A stretch of DNA of 64,000 bases from Sulfitobacter sp. M39 (lineage in GTDB: Bacteria; Pseudomonadota; Alphaproteobacteria; Rhodobacterales; Rhodobacteraceae), in NCBI RefSeq assembly GCF_021735935.1, contig NZ_WMDZ01000001.1, forward strand, positions 1-64,000. The letters are read 5' to 3'. The notes beneath the pieces are model-generated. The model did no database searches and had not been told where the DNA came from. It worked only from the letters and a program-made list of their open reading frames with translations. Below are positions 1 through 9,323 of the stretch, piece by piece. Made by a program: the position numbers and the translations under genes. Each line of letters opens with the position of its first letter. Position 1 is the stretch's first letter.

Positions 1-299
1 CGATCTCGCTTGATCAATCCGCTGTGGTCGTGGTGCTGATGGGGATGATCACCGGCTGCATGGGCGGCTTGATGCGCGATGTTGTCGTGGGGGAGGTGCC
101 GCTTGTTCTGCAACAGGGTGAACTTTATGTGACCGCCGCTTTCGCCGGTGCCGCAACCGCCGTCATCATCCGTAGCATTCTGGGCGATGATGCGCTGGCG
201 CTGTTTGCCGGTGCCTGTATGACGTGGATTTTGCGTGCCGGATCGCTGTATTTCGGGTGGCACCTACCCGTGTACAAAAGCCGCCCGCCGCGGGTGTAA
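1..299 (+). CDS. TRIC/YicG-type membrane channel protein, C-terminal part
   Basis: The reading frame is open to the left edge of the window, so the 5' end is missing. The visible ~98 residues carry the pattern GMITGCMGGLMRDV followed by EVPLVL, which is typical of the second repeat of the trimeric intracellular cation channel family (formerly UPF0126, YicG/YadS). Alternating hydrophobic stretches suggest three membrane helices, and the protein ends in a short basic tail. Family members are inner-membrane proteins with a proposed cation or small-solute channel role; the substrate here is unknown. It converges on the minus-strand gene that ends at 302, with only two bases between the stops. Confidence 0.8.
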   Translation, partial: ISLDQSAVVVVLMGMITGCMGGLMRDVVVGEVPLVLQQGELYVTAAFAGAATAVIIRSILGDDALALFAGACMTWILRAGSLYFGWHLPVYKSRPPRV

Positions 300-301
300 C
301 G

Positions 302-541
302 TTACTTTCTACGCCAGTGAAACGGCACGATGATCAGCGCCCCGATAGAGGACGCGATGGCGTTCATGCCGGCCGAATTAAACCCGAAGCCGAACATCAA
401 CCGCACGAAATAAAACAGGAAAGCGCCGCCCACGCAGATGATGATCGAGGCAAGATAGCCGTTGCGGGTAAAGCCTGACTTTTCGGCGAAAAAGCCGACA
501 AGCCCCGCGATCACAACCGTGCCAATAAGCGTCGGAAGCAT
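302..541 (-). CDS. Small membrane protein, transglycosylase-associated (GlsB/YeaQ-like) type
   Basis: This is a 79-residue protein made almost entirely of three hydrophobic segments (about residues 2-18, 29-50 and 58-74) with a basic end HWRRK. The size and Gly-rich helices resemble the YeaQ/YmgE/GlsB 'transglycosylase-associated' family, although similarity in the middle is loose and the name does not imply an enzyme activity. It starts three bases after the fmt stop codon, so it is probably co-transcribed as the last gene of the def-def-def-fmt operon. The physiological role is unknown. Confidence 0.6.
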   Translation of the reverse strand: MLPTLIGTVVIAGLVGFFAEKSGFTRNGYLASIIICVGGAFLFYFVRLMFGFGFNSAGMNAIASSIGALIIVPFHWRRK

Positions 542-544
542 GAT

Positions 545-1459
545 TTACCCTTTGCTTAGAACTGTGCCCGCAGCAATCTGCGCACCACGCTGGAACATCT
601 GCGCATCTTGCGCCGCTTTCCCCGCACGTTGCAAGCGGATCAGCTGAACCGCACCCTCCCCGCAACCGACGCGCAGAGTGTCATCCAGAACCTCGCCCGC
701 TGCACCCTCGCCCTCGGCAAGCTTCGATGCCAGCACCTTCACCCGCGTGCCGTCCAGATCGAACCATGCACCAGGAAACGGCGACAGCCCCCTGATTTGC
801 CGGTCCACCTCTGTTGCGGGGCGCGACCAATCGATGCGCGCCTCGGCCTTGTCAATTTTACTGGCATAGGTCACGCCTTCTTCGGGCTGCGGTTCCGGTT
901 GCAGGTCAGGCAGTTGCCGAAGTGCGTCGACAATCAACTCTGCGCCCATGGCGCTTAGTCGGTCATGCAGTTCGATCGTCGTCTCGGTGGTGCGGATCGG
1001 CGTCGCGGCGCGCAACAGCACGGGCCCCGTGTCCAGCCCCGCCTCCATCTGCATGATGCACACACCCGTTTCAACGTCGCCCGCCATAATCGCCCGATGG
1101 ATCGGCGCGGCACCCCGCCATCGGGACAACAAACTAGCGTGGATATTCAGGCACCCGGATTTCGGCGCATCCAGAACGGCTTGGGGCAAAATCAGACCAT
1201 AGGCCACAACAACGGCCACATCCGCGCCGAGCGCTGCAAACTCCGCCTGCGCCTCGGCGGTTTTCAACGAAACGGGGTGACGTACCAGCAACCCCAAAGC
1301 CTCTGCCCGTTGCTGAACCGGGCTGGGGCGGTCCTTTTTGCCTCGCCCTGCAGGGCGCGGCGGCTGGCAATAGACGGCGGCGATTTCGTGGCCGGCCAAG
1401 ACCAACGCATCCAACACTGGCACTGAAAAATCAGGTGTTCCCATAAAGATAACACGCAT
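545..1459 (-). CDS. fmt: Methionyl-tRNA formyltransferase
   Basis: This enzyme transfers a formyl group from 10-formyl-THF to initiator Met-tRNA. The 304-residue protein begins [16 protein letters not shown], the standard Fmt N-terminus, and contains the formyltransferase segment [20 protein letters not shown] with the catalytic Asn and His, plus the DTGPVLL segment with the Asp. A C-terminal tRNA-binding domain follows (from about residue 205). An upstream in-frame extension exists to 1489, but I chose the ATG at 1459 because GAAGGGAAG lies just before it. The deformylase genes immediately upstream remove the same formyl group later, a classic def-fmt pairing. Confidence 0.96.
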   Translation of the reverse strand: MRVIFMGTPDFSVPVLDALVLAGHEIAAVYCQPPRPAGRGKKDRPSPVQQRAEALGLLVRHPVSLKTAEAQAEFAALGADVAVVVAYGLILPQAVLDAPKSGCLNIHASLLSRWRGAAPIHRAIMAGDVETGVCIMQMEAGLDTGPVLLRAATPIRTTETTIELHDRLSAMGAELIVDALRQLPDLQPEPQPEEGVTYASKIDKAEARIDWSRPATEVDRQIRGLSPFPGAWFDLDGTRVKVLASKLAEGEGAAGEVLDDTLRVGCGEGAVQLIRLQRAGKAAQDAQMFQRGAQIAAGTVLSKG

Positions 1460-1489
1460 CGAACACTTCCCTTCAAACCGTAGAGGCAA

Positions 1490-1987
1490 TCAGCCCTTGT
1501 ACTTGCGCGCCTTGCGCAGCAGCATATCACGGCGCGTTTTACTCAGATTGTCGACAAACATTTTTCCAGCAAGATGGTCGATCTGATGCTGCACGCTGGT
1601 CGCCTCCAACCCGACGAAATCGCGCGTCACTGTCGCGCCCTGCTCGTCAAGATACTGCACTTTCACACCGCGTGGACGCCGGATCTTGGCCGATATTCCG
1701 GGCAAATTCGGGCTCGCCTCTTCGTATTCATTCATGATCGCCGAAGCGTCAACGACGACAGGGTTTGCCAATCGAATCCGCTTGTCGCGCGCTTGCGAGG
1801 CATCGACAACGGCGACCTGCAGCGACACCCCGATCTGTGGTGCGGCCAGCCCGACCCCCGGCATCGCGTCCATCGTGTCGATCATGTCGTCCCAGAGTGC
1901 ACGAATTTCATCATTGATTTCTGCCACTTGGCCGGCGGGCGTCCGCAAACAGGCATGCGGCCACGGAATAATGCGACGAACGGTCAT
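1490..1987 (-). CDS. Degenerate peptide deformylase paralogue, probably not a deformylase
   Basis: The 165-residue protein has the peptide deformylase fold pattern and an intact motif 1 (GVGLAAPQIG, residues 44-53). Motif 2, normally EGCLS, reads EEASPNLPG (residues 89-97), so the metal-binding Cys is replaced by Ser92. Motif 3, normally HExxH, reads HQIDH (134-138), so the catalytic Glu is Gln135. Both His ligands remain. In this family the Cys and Glu are required for metal binding and catalysis, so I infer little or no deformylase activity. It overlaps the upstream def gene by 4 bases (ATGA) and precedes fmt. The basic C-terminal tail (RRDMLLRKARKYK) could contact RNA or the ribosome; that is speculation. 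Confidence 0.85.
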   Translation of the reverse strand: MTVRRIIPWPHACLRTPAGQVAEINDEIRALWDDMIDTMDAMPGVGLAAPQIGVSLQVAVVDASQARDKRIRLANPVVVDASAIMNEYEEASPNLPGISAKIRRPRGVKVQYLDEQGATVTRDFVGLEATSVQHQIDHLAGKMFVDNLSKTRRDMLLRKARKYKG

Positions 1988-2451
1988 TGGCTTTGCTCCT
2001 GCGCGACACGGTCATAAATGACGATGCCATCAAGGTGGTCATATTCATGCTGCAAGATCACGGCCTCTGCGCCGGTGAACTTTCGTTCGTGGGCGCCATC
2101 AGCATCCGTCCACCGCAAGGTTACCTCTGTTGCGCGGGCGATATCCATTGGCACGCCGGGGATCGACAAACATCCCTCTTCGCCAATCGCGCGGGTGTCA
2201 GACAGGCTGACGATCTGCGGATTGATACAGGCGACAGGCGTCGGAGTGCCTTCCTTCCAGCCCGCATCGAAAACGAAAATACGCTCCGTCCGGCCAACCT
2301 GCGGGGCCGCCAACCCGCGACCGGGCGCGGCATACATCGTCTCGAACATATCAGCGATCAGCTGGTCGATTTCGGGCGTGCGCGTGGCGACAGGCGCGCA
2401 CACAGCTGTCAGCCGCGCGTCAGGCCAGGTTACGATGTCCAACACGCTCAT
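1984..2451 (-). CDS. def: Peptide deformylase, second copy
   Basis: This 155-residue protein keeps all three deformylase motifs: GRGLAAPQVG (44-53), EEGCLSIPG with metal ligand Cys94, and QHEYDH with His135, Glu136 and His139. It should remove the N-formyl group from nascent proteins. It is shorter at the C-terminus than the copy upstream, ending soon after the HExxH helix, and differs around the substrate pocket, so its peptide preference may differ. It overlaps the genes on both sides by an ATGA stop/start, indicating translational coupling within the operon. Start choice follows the ATG in that overlap. Confidence 0.93.
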   Translation of the reverse strand: MSVLDIVTWPDARLTAVCAPVATRTPEIDQLIADMFETMYAAPGRGLAAPQVGRTERIFVFDAGWKEGTPTPVACINPQIVSLSDTRAIGEEGCLSIPGVPMDIARATEVTLRWTDADGAHERKFTGAEAVILQHEYDHLDGIVIYDRVAQEQSQ

Positions 2452-2966
2452 CCGCGCGCCAGCTCGCGTTTCAGCTTGGTCATTTTGCGCGTGATCATCT
2501 GGCGTTTCATCGGTTTTAGATAATCAATAAAAAGCTTTCCATCCAAATGGTCGATCTCGTGCTGCACGCAGGTCGCCCACAGTTTGGTAAACGTCTCGGT
2601 CTGCTCGTTCCCGTCGATATCGATCCAGCGCACGTCCACTTCTGCGGGGCGTGTCACATCGGCAAACTGCTCGGGGATCGACAAACACCCTTCTTCATAG
2701 GTGCTCAGCGCGTCCGAGGCGGCGATAACTTCGGGGTTGAACATCACCAGCGGTCGCGGCGTCTCCCCCTCTTCCTTTACGCAATCCATGACGATCAAGC
2801 GGTTCATCATCCCGATCTGGGGGGCCGCAAGACCGATCCCCGGCGCGTCATACATCGTGGCGAGCATATCATTAGCCAAGCCGCGCAACTCGTCCGTCAT
2901 ATCGGTCACGGGGGCGCATGGCTTTTTCAGCCGCGGGTCAGGGTGTAGTAAAATATTGCGTATCAT
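2448..2966 (-). CDS. def: Peptide deformylase, canonical copy
   Basis: The protein is 172 residues long, the usual length for a Gram-negative Def. It has motif 1 GIGLAAPQIG (43-52), motif 2 EEGCLSIPE (Cys94) and motif 3 QHEIDHLDG (His136, Glu137, His140). The basic C-terminal helix (KPMKRQMITRKMTKLKRELARG) matches the ribosome-binding tail known from E. coli Def. It is the first gene of the minus-strand operon def-def-def(degenerate)-fmt, with about 100 bases to the divergent patB-like gene, which should hold both promoters. It is the likely main housekeeping deformylase. Confidence 0.97.
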   Translation of the reverse strand: MIRNILLHPDPRLKKPCAPVTDMTDELRGLANDMLATMYDAPGIGLAAPQIGMMNRLIVMDCVKEEGETPRPLVMFNPEVIAASDALSTYEEGCLSIPEQFADVTRPAEVDVRWIDIDGNEQTETFTKLWATCVQHEIDHLDGKLFIDYLKPMKRQMITRKMTKLKRELARG

Positions 2967-3065
2967 TTGGTTGATTTAGGCCAACACCTGCGCCGCTGCA
3001 ACCTCGGGGCTTGCGGTCCGGTCGATTAGGTTTAGCGTGTCGGCCAAATCTGACAGGAGAACCCC

Positions 3066-4235
3066 ATGAGCTTTGACGAAATCATCGACCGGCGTGGCAC
3101 CCATTGCGCGAAATGGGACAAGATGGAGCCGATCTACGGCGTCCCCGCGGATACGGGCATTGCCATGTGGGTTGCGGATATGGATTTCCGCCCGCCTCAG
3201 GTGGTTCAAACCGCGCTGCAAGATATGTTGGACCATGGCGTCTATGGCTACTTCGGCGATGACAGCAAATATCTGGGTGCCATCCAATGGTGGATGGCGC
3301 ATCGACACGGTTGGAAAGTCGCGCCCGAGTGGATTTTCACCACGCACGGCCTGGTTAACGGAACCGCGATGTGTGTCGACGCCTTCACCAAGCCCGGGGA
3401 CGGCGTTGTCCTGTTCACACCGGTTTACCACGCCTTTGCACGGGTGATCTCTGCTGCAGGGCGGCAGGTGGTCGAATGTGAAATGGCGATAGAGGGCGGC
3501 CAGTATACGCTCGATTTCGATGCCTATGACGCGCAAATGACTGGCAACGAGACGATGCTGGTGTTCTGTTCCCCCCATAACCCGGGCGGGCGTGTCTGGT
3601 CAAAGTCAGAGCTGGAACAGGTCGCAGCCTTTGCCAAACGCCATGATCTGGTGCTGGTCTCGGACGAGATCCACCATGATTTGGTAATGCCTGGTCATAC
3701 ACACACCCCCATGGCGTTAATTGATGGGGTCGCCGACCGGTTGGTCATGATGACGGCAACCACTAAAACCTTTAACATCGCCGGCAGCCATTCTGGCAAT
3801 GTAATCATTCCCGACCCCAAACTACGCGCAATCTTTGGTCAACGCATGGCCGCCATGGGGCTGTCACCGAACTCTTTCGGATTATTTATGGCGACCGCGG
3901 CCTATTCCCCAGAAGGTGCGGCTTGGGTCGATGATCTGGTCGCCTATCTTGATGGCAATAGAAAGATCTTCGACACTGCGATCGATGATATTCCCGGTTT
4001 GAAATCCATGCCGCTACAGTCCACCTACCTTGCTTGGGTTGACTGTAGCGGGACCGGTATGGACAGATCCGAATTCACTCAACGGGTTGAGAAATCTGCA
4101 GGAATCGCTGCAAACCATGGCCCCACCTTTGGCAAGGGCGGCGAAAGCTTTCTGCGCTTTAACATCGCCACCCCGCGCGCCCGAGTAGAGGAAGCCTGCA
4201 CCCGTTTGCGCAAAGCGTTCAAAGACCTGCAGTAA
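3066..4235 (+). CDS. PatB/MalY-type cystathionine beta-lyase (PLP C-S lyase)
   Basis: This 389-residue class II aminotransferase-fold enzyme carries the PatB/MalY pattern: MWVADMDF near the N-terminus, CSPHNPGGRVW (Asn172), SDEIHHDL (Asp200 for the PLP ring nitrogen) and TATTKTFNIAG with the Schiff-base Lys234. Such enzymes cleave the C-S bond of cystathionine or related cysteine conjugates to give pyruvate, ammonia and a thiol. An AGGAGA ribosome-binding site lies seven bases before the ATG. The gene stands alone and ends two bases before a convergent gene. Substrate choice between cystathionine and other C-S compounds cannot be read from the sequence. Confidence 0.92.
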   Translation: MSFDEIIDRRGTHCAKWDKMEPIYGVPADTGIAMWVADMDFRPPQVVQTALQDMLDHGVYGYFGDDSKYLGAIQWWMAHRHGWKVAPEWIFTTHGLVNGTAMCVDAFTKPGDGVVLFTPVYHAFARVISAAGRQVVECEMAIEGGQYTLDFDAYDAQMTGNETMLVFCSPHNPGGRVWSKSELEQVAAFAKRHDLVLVSDEIHHDLVMPGHTHTPMALIDGVADRLVMMTATTKTFNIAGSHSGNVIIPDPKLRAIFGQRMAAMGLSPNSFGLFMATAAYSPEGAAWVDDLVAYLDGNRKIFDTAIDDIPGLKSMPLQSTYLAWVDCSGTGMDRSEFTQRVEKSAGIAANHGPTFGKGGESFLRFNIATPRARVEEACTRLRKAFKDLQ

Positions 4236-4237
4236 CT

Positions 4238-4597
4238 TCAGTGAGGCGCGTCAACGGTGATCAATCCCGCCGGCGCGTCCGCTGCGCGTTCAAAATCAAG
4301 AGCTGGCGTCTTCGCCACGCGGGTTGCTCTCTTGAAGTCAAACAGCATCTCGCCGCCCTCTTGCTCCACAGCTACGACAAGGCACTGGAACAAATGTACG
4401 GCACCGTCAAACAAGTCTACCCGGCCACGCAATTGCGGTGCCGATGAAGCATCTAGCGAAAACCCCGCATCCCAATATCGCAAGACTTTATACCGCTCCC
4501 CATCGGCGTGAACACGCAACCGCGACGATTTTCGCAGGCTATCTATCCGCGCTTCATCCAGTCCTGCCTGGATATCTTTAGGCAACATCGCTTCCAC
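4238..4597 (-). CDS. Conserved hypothetical protein, soluble, about 119 residues
   Basis: I do not recognise a characterised family. The core SSRLRVHADGERYKVLRYWD...LRGRVDLFDG..HLYQC-like pattern resembles, from memory, an unnamed family seen across Rhodobacterales whose members begin MLPKD. The frame could be extended to 4750, but then its start would lie only 21 bases from the divergent gene at 4772, leaving no promoter space. I prefer a GTG at 4597, preceded by GGGAGG at five bases; the ATG of MLPKD at 4588 is also possible. The product is acidic and has no signal peptide or membrane helix. The 174 bases between 4598 and 4771 then hold both promoters. It converges tail to tail with the patB-like gene. 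Confidence 0.65.
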   Translation of the reverse strand: MEAMLPKDIQAGLDEARIDSLRKSSRLRVHADGERYKVLRYWDAGFSLDASSAPQLRGRVDLFDGAVHLFQCLVVAVEQEGGEMLFDFKRATRVAKTPALDFERAADAPAGLITVDAPH

Positions 4598-4771
4598 AGC
4601 ATCCTCCCTGCTATCACTCCCGTCATCAAGCGTGACGTATGACGAATTAAAATCAAGAGATTCCTTCGGTTCTATACACGGTGCATCTTTGCAGCCCTCC
4701 TGTGCACGTAGTGCTATGGCCATCAGGCCCCGTGACATTACCTTGACCACAAAGAAGTAAAGGAGCGGTTT

Positions 4772-5746
4772 ATGGGTTTGCTGGTAGACGGAAAATGGCG
4801 CGACGAATGGTACGATACGAAGGCCACGGGCGGGAAATTCGAACGTTCTGCAGCCAAATTCCGCAACTGGATTACAGCGGATGGCAGTGCGGGACCGTCA
4901 GGAAAACCAGGGTTTTCCGCGCGCTCTGACAGGTATCATCTATATGTTAGCTATGCATGCCCCTGGGCGCACCGCGCGTTAATTTTTCGCGCCCTGAAAG
5001 GGCTTACAGATCACATAGGCATTTCCGTTGTGCACCCGGATATGCTGGGGGACGGCTGGACATTCGACACGGACTACGCCGGCACCACCGGTGACAGGCT
5101 CTTTGGCAAAGACTTCCTACGTGACATTTATATCAAAGCCGACCCAAATTTCTCAGGCCGTGTTACGGTGCCTGTGCTCTGGGACAAAGAGCAAGACACC
5201 ATTGTATCAAACGAATCGTCAGAAATCATACGCATGTTCAACAGCGCCTTTGATGACGTGACGGGTAATTCAGATGATTACTGGCCAGCGGCACTACGCT
5301 CAGAAATCGAAAAGGTTAACGATCGCGTTTACGAAACGGTCAACAACGGTGTCTACAAAGCAGGTTTCGCAACGACACAGGAAGCTTATGACAATGCCGT
5401 ACATCCTCTGTTCGAGAGCCTGACCTGGCTTGAGGCTATCCTAGAGCGTAACCGGTACCTTGTTGGAGACACGCTTACAGAAGCGGATTGGCGTCTGTTT
5501 ACAACCTTAGTGCGTTTCGATCTCGTCTATCACACCCATTTCAAATGCAATCACAAACGCCTAACCGATTACCCGAACCTATGGGGCTATACGCGCGAGC
5601 TGTTCCAGCAGTCAGGCGTCGCGGACACAGTGAACTTTGATCACATCGTAAGACATTATCACTACAGTCAGACCACGGTAAATCCACATCAAATTATACC
5701 GATCAATCCCGAAATTGATTTCACCGCGCCGCACGATCGCGGATGA
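4772..5746 (+). CDS. Glutathionyl-hydroquinone reductase (YqjG/ECM4-type GST)
   Basis: The 324-residue product carries the signature YVSYACPWAHRALIFRALKGL with catalytic Cys63, followed by HPD and the VPVLWD and NESSEIIR glutathione-binding elements. A C-terminal all-helical GST domain contains LTEADWRLFTTLVRFD..Y..HFKCN. This matches the xi-class GSTs (E. coli YqjG, yeast ECM4), which reduce glutathionyl-hydroquinones and so recycle GSH and quinols. Ribosome binding is through AAGGAG, eight bases before the ATG. It is divergent from the unknown gene at 4238-4597 and converges on smc, with 24 bases between the stops. Confidence 0.93.
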   Translation: MGLLVDGKWRDEWYDTKATGGKFERSAAKFRNWITADGSAGPSGKPGFSARSDRYHLYVSYACPWAHRALIFRALKGLTDHIGISVVHPDMLGDGWTFDTDYAGTTGDRLFGKDFLRDIYIKADPNFSGRVTVPVLWDKEQDTIVSNESSEIIRMFNSAFDDVTGNSDDYWPAALRSEIEKVNDRVYETVNNGVYKAGFATTQEAYDNAVHPLFESLTWLEAILERNRYLVGDTLTEADWRLFTTLVRFDLVYHTHFKCNHKRLTDYPNLWGYTRELFQQSGVADTVNFDHIVRHYHYSQTTVNPHQIIPINPEIDFTAPHDRG

Positions 5747-5770
5747 TCTTCGCGGAAACCTTTATGGGTC

Positions 5771-8700
5771 TCAAGCCACAAGCGTTTCTGCTTTTTTAAG
5801 GTCGACAGAAACCAACTGGCTGACGCCCTGCTCCGCCATAGTGACGCCGAACAAGCGGTCCATGCGCGCCATCGTGACAGCGTGGTGCGTGATAATCAGA
5901 AAACGCGTATTGGTCTGCCGGCACATCTCATCTAGCAGGTCGCAAAAGCGCGTGACATTTGCATCATCAAGAGGCGCGTCAACCTCATCAAGAACACAGA
6001 TCGGCGCGGGGTTCGCGAGGAATACCGCGAAGATCAGCGCCATTGCTGTCAGTGTTTGCTCCCCCCCCGACAGCAGGCTGAGCGTGCTGAGCTTTTTACC
6101 TGGTGGTTGGCACATAATCTCTAGCCCAGCTTCCAACGGGTCGTCTGATTCGACCATCACCAGATTGGCCTCTCCACCGTTAAAAAGGTGTTTAAACAGC
6201 ATGGAGAAGTTGTCGTTGACCTGCTCAAATGCGGTTCGCAGCCGTTCTCGCCCCTCTTTATTCAGACTTGCAATACCACTGCGCAACGTCCGGATCGCTT
6301 CGGTCAAATCAACTTTCTCACCGACGAGCGTGTCATGCTCTGCCTGGACTTCCTTGGCATCATCCTCGGCGCGCAAGTTAACAGCCCCCAAGGCTTCTCG
6401 TTGACCTTTCGATTTCGTCAACTGGGCCTCAAGAACCTCGATAGCGGGTAAGTTTTCCGCACCCAATTCCAGCGACGCCAATAGCGCGTCCGGCGTCATG
6501 TCACGCTCTTCCAAAATACGCTCCGCGGCAAAGCTCACAGCCTCCTTCGCAGCATCCGTACGTGCTTGCGTTCCGGCCCGCGATTCGCGTGCATCAGATG
6601 CAGACCGCTCTGCATCGCGCTCAGCCAAGCTTGTATCGCGCAATCCGGTTTCGGCGGACGAAAGCCGGCGGCTCGCTGCCGTTTTACGCGCCTCAGCATC
6701 GGCGATGGCAACAGTCAATTCCTCACGCTTCGCCGCGATTTCTGCCGGTGCTGAGCTGGCTGCTTCAAGCTCTTGTACAGACGCATCTCTTCGCTCGATA
6801 AGCTCAGCGCTTCGCTTGCCAGCCGTGTCCAAACGGTTCCGCCAACCCTCCAATTCTTTGGCAACCTCTTGTGCCCGTTTCAGCCGCGCGACACCCTCAC
6901 GACGCAGTTCATCCAGCAATGAACGGCGTGACATCATCGCAATACGTGCACCCTCAACCGTCTGCCGCAGCGTCTCTACATCCGCCCGTGCGCTCGACAC
7001 ATCCTCCAAAGCACCAAGCGCATTCGCTGCTTCAGTGACCAACCGCCGTCCGTTGATCGCCTCGTCTTCGTGGCGCTCGACCGCCAGTCCTAAGCTTTCC
7101 AACCGGCTTTCGGCCAGGTTACGATCCGCCTCGGCTCGACTTAAGGCACGGCCTGCTTCAGCAACCGCACGATCCGCATCACGACGCACCGCTCGAGCGT
7201 TTTTATCGGCTTCGGCCTGAACGAGCAGTAGCTTTTGAAGCGTTTCATGTGCATCCCGCGCGCCGTCAGCACGTTGACTCGCTTGCTCTAGCCCCTGTTT
7301 GAGTACCTCGAGCCGGTTAATTTGTTGTAAACGGAGGGCCGCAGCCGACGGCGCATCCTCTGCCCAAGCGCGAAAACCGTCCCAACGCCACAGATCTCCC
7401 TCCAACGACACAAGACGCTGGCCCGGTAAAAGAGATGATTGCAGCCGCGTGCCGTCATCCGCATCCACTAGACCGATCTGACTCATGCGACGGTCGAGAA
7501 CATCTGGTACGGACACATGCGCAGTCAGGGACGTAATCCCTTGCGGCAGGGCTTGGGTCGATGAATAGGCTGGCAAATGTGCCCAGCCGGACGGGCCGTC
7601 ACCCTCTACGCCTGGTGCTCGCAAATCATCAGCCAAGGCCGCACCAAGCGCCTTTTCGAAGCCGTGTTCGACCTGCAGACGGTCTAATATCTGGCCGCCC
7701 TCGGCCGTGTCGCGTTCAACTAGCTTTGCCAATGCGCCCGCTTCAGCTCGGATCGCGTTCAGCTCACCCTCAGCTTCAGAACGCTCGGCACGCGCATCGG
7801 CCTCAAGGCTTTGCGTTTTGGCCCGGTCTTCTTCGGCCCTCAGCAAAGCGTCTTCGGCATTGGCTGACGCTACTCGCGCGCTCGCTTCAGCCTCTTGCGC
7901 GGTGCGGACATCATCATTAGCTTTTTCAAGTGCAGCTCCGCTTTGCTCTACAGCGGTGCGCGCTTTAGCAGCTTCGGCTTCCGACTTTGCCAGTGTTTTC
8001 CGATGGTCGCCTAACAACCGTTCGGCGGAGCTGTGGCGCGCCACCAATCGGGCGACGTCTTCGGTTAGCTTGGCAAGCCCCGCTTCCTGCGTTTCTAATA
8101 CGCCAGCCGCATCTTGTGCGGCATTGCTCGCCGCTTCGACCGCCACGTCATGGCCATCTCCCGCCTTTGCCAATTCACTGGCTTCCCAATCAAGCCGCTC
8201 AATGGTTTCCTCGGCGTCGCGATTTAACTCCCCTTCTCGATCGAGATCTCGGGTGAGCTGCGCAATGCGCTTAGTCAACGCATCGATCGCGGCGCGGGCG
8301 GAATTTTCTTGATCGCTCAGGGTGTCGCGCTGAACGCCAAGGCGCTGGACGATCGCCGCTGCGATCGCTTCTTCTTCGCGCAGCGGCGGTAGAGCGTCCT
8401 CGGCCTTTTGACGTGCTACCGTCGCAAGGCGAACGTTTTTCTCGGTCTCAGCTGCGATCGCCATTTGCGCCCGTAATGCTTCCGCTGCGGTTTGCCGCGC
8501 ATCTTCCGCGGTACGCCACCGACGATACAGCAACACACCTTCGGTCCGGCGAATCGCAGCGCCGATATCGCGATACCGTGCCGCCTGACGCGCTTGACGG
8601 CTCAGTTGCGAAAGCTGCGCGGCAAGCTGTTCAACGACATCATCCACACGCGCAAGGTTTGCCTCGGTGCCATTTAGCTTCAGCTCGGCCTCGTGCCTAC

Positions 8701-9226
8701 GCGCATATAGGCCGGAAATTCCTGCAGCCTCTTCCAAAATCCGACGTCGGCTTTTGGGTTTGGCGTTGATAAGTTCCGAAATCTGGCCTTGCCGTACCAG
8801 CGCTGGCGAATGCGCACCCGTTGAAGCATCGGCAAACAGCATTTGCACATCACGCGCGCGCACATCCTTTCCGGCCGCTTTATAGGCGCTACCGACATCA
8901 CGGGTGATCCGCCGGATGATTTCGATGCTATCACCGTCGTTAAACCCAGCCGGCGCGAGACGTTCGGAGTTATCGATATGCAACGCGACTTCGGCGAAGT
9001 TCTTGGCCGGACGAGAGGACGCACCGGCGAATATCACATCTTCCATACCGCCGCCGCGCATAGCAGTCGGACGGTTTTCGCCCATCACCCAACGAAGCGC
9101 TTCAAGCAGGTTGGACTTGCCGCAACCATTCGGGCCAACAACGCCGGTTAGACCATCCGAGATGATCAGATCAGTGGGATCTACAAAGCTTTTAAAGCCT
9201 GTCAGCCTGAGTTTGGAAAACCGCAA
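5771..9226 (-). CDS. smc: Chromosome segregation ATPase SMC
   Basis: This 1151-residue protein starts MRFSKLRLTGFKSF and has Walker A GPNGCGKS (31-38), two long Ala/Glu/Arg-rich coiled-coil arms, a central hinge (about 500-650), the ABC signature LSGGEQ near residue 1050 and Walker B CVLDEVDAPLDD. It is the condensin core ATPase that organises newly replicated origins, normally together with ScpA and ScpB; neither gene is in this window. The length is normal for alphaproteobacterial SMC. The codon pattern is strongly Ala/Glu rich in the arms, which creates several long antisense open frames that I do not regard as genes. Confidence 0.97.
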   Translation of the reverse strand: MRFSKLRLTGFKSFVDPTDLIISDGLTGVVGPNGCGKSNLLEALRWVMGENRPTAMRGGGMEDVIFAGASSRPAKNFAEVALHIDNSERLAPAGFNDGDSIEIIRRITRDVGSAYKAAGKDVRARDVQMLFADASTGAHSPALVRQGQISELINAKPKSRRRILEEAAGISGLYARRHEAELKLNGTEANLARVDDVVEQLAAQLSQLSRQARQAARYRDIGAAIRRTEGVLLYRRWRTAEDARQTAAEALRAQMAIAAETEKNVRLATVARQKAEDALPPLREEEAIAAAIVQRLGVQRDTLSDQENSARAAIDALTKRIAQLTRDLDREGELNRDAEETIERLDWEASELAKAGDGHDVAVEAASNAAQDAAGVLETQEAGLAKLTEDVARLVARHSSAERLLGDHRKTLAKSEAEAAKARTAVEQSGAALEKANDDVRTAQEAEASARVASANAEDALLRAEEDRAKTQSLEADARAERSEAEGELNAIRAEAGALAKLVERDTAEGGQILDRLQVEHGFEKALGAALADDLRAPGVEGDGPSGWAHLPAYSSTQALPQGITSLTAHVSVPDVLDRRMSQIGLVDADDGTRLQSSLLPGQRLVSLEGDLWRWDGFRAWAEDAPSAAALRLQQINRLEVLKQGLEQASQRADGARDAHETLQKLLLVQAEADKNARAVRRDADRAVAEAGRALSRAEADRNLAESRLESLGLAVERHEDEAINGRRLVTEAANALGALEDVSSARADVETLRQTVEGARIAMMSRRSLLDELRREGVARLKRAQEVAKELEGWRNRLDTAGKRSAELIERRDASVQELEAASSAPAEIAAKREELTVAIADAEARKTAASRRLSSAETGLRDTSLAERDAERSASDARESRAGTQARTDAAKEAVSFAAERILEERDMTPDALLASLELGAENLPAIEVLEAQLTKSKGQREALGAVNLRAEDDAKEVQAEHDTLVGEKVDLTEAIRTLRSGIASLNKEGRERLRTAFEQVNDNFSMLFKHLFNGGEANLVMVESDDPLEAGLEIMCQPPGKKLSTLSLLSGGEQTLTAMALIFAVFLANPAPICVLDEVDAPLDDANVTRFCDLLDEMCRQTNTRFLIITHHAVTMARMDRLFGVTMAEQGVSQLVSVDLKKAETLVA

Positions 9227-9323
9227 TGTTCGTGCCCGCCCGATTCTTATGGACAGCCAGAATTGCGGATCATTGGGTTTAGAGTCAACGCGACCCCGCT
9301 AGGTAGAGCGGGAAGCAGCCGCC

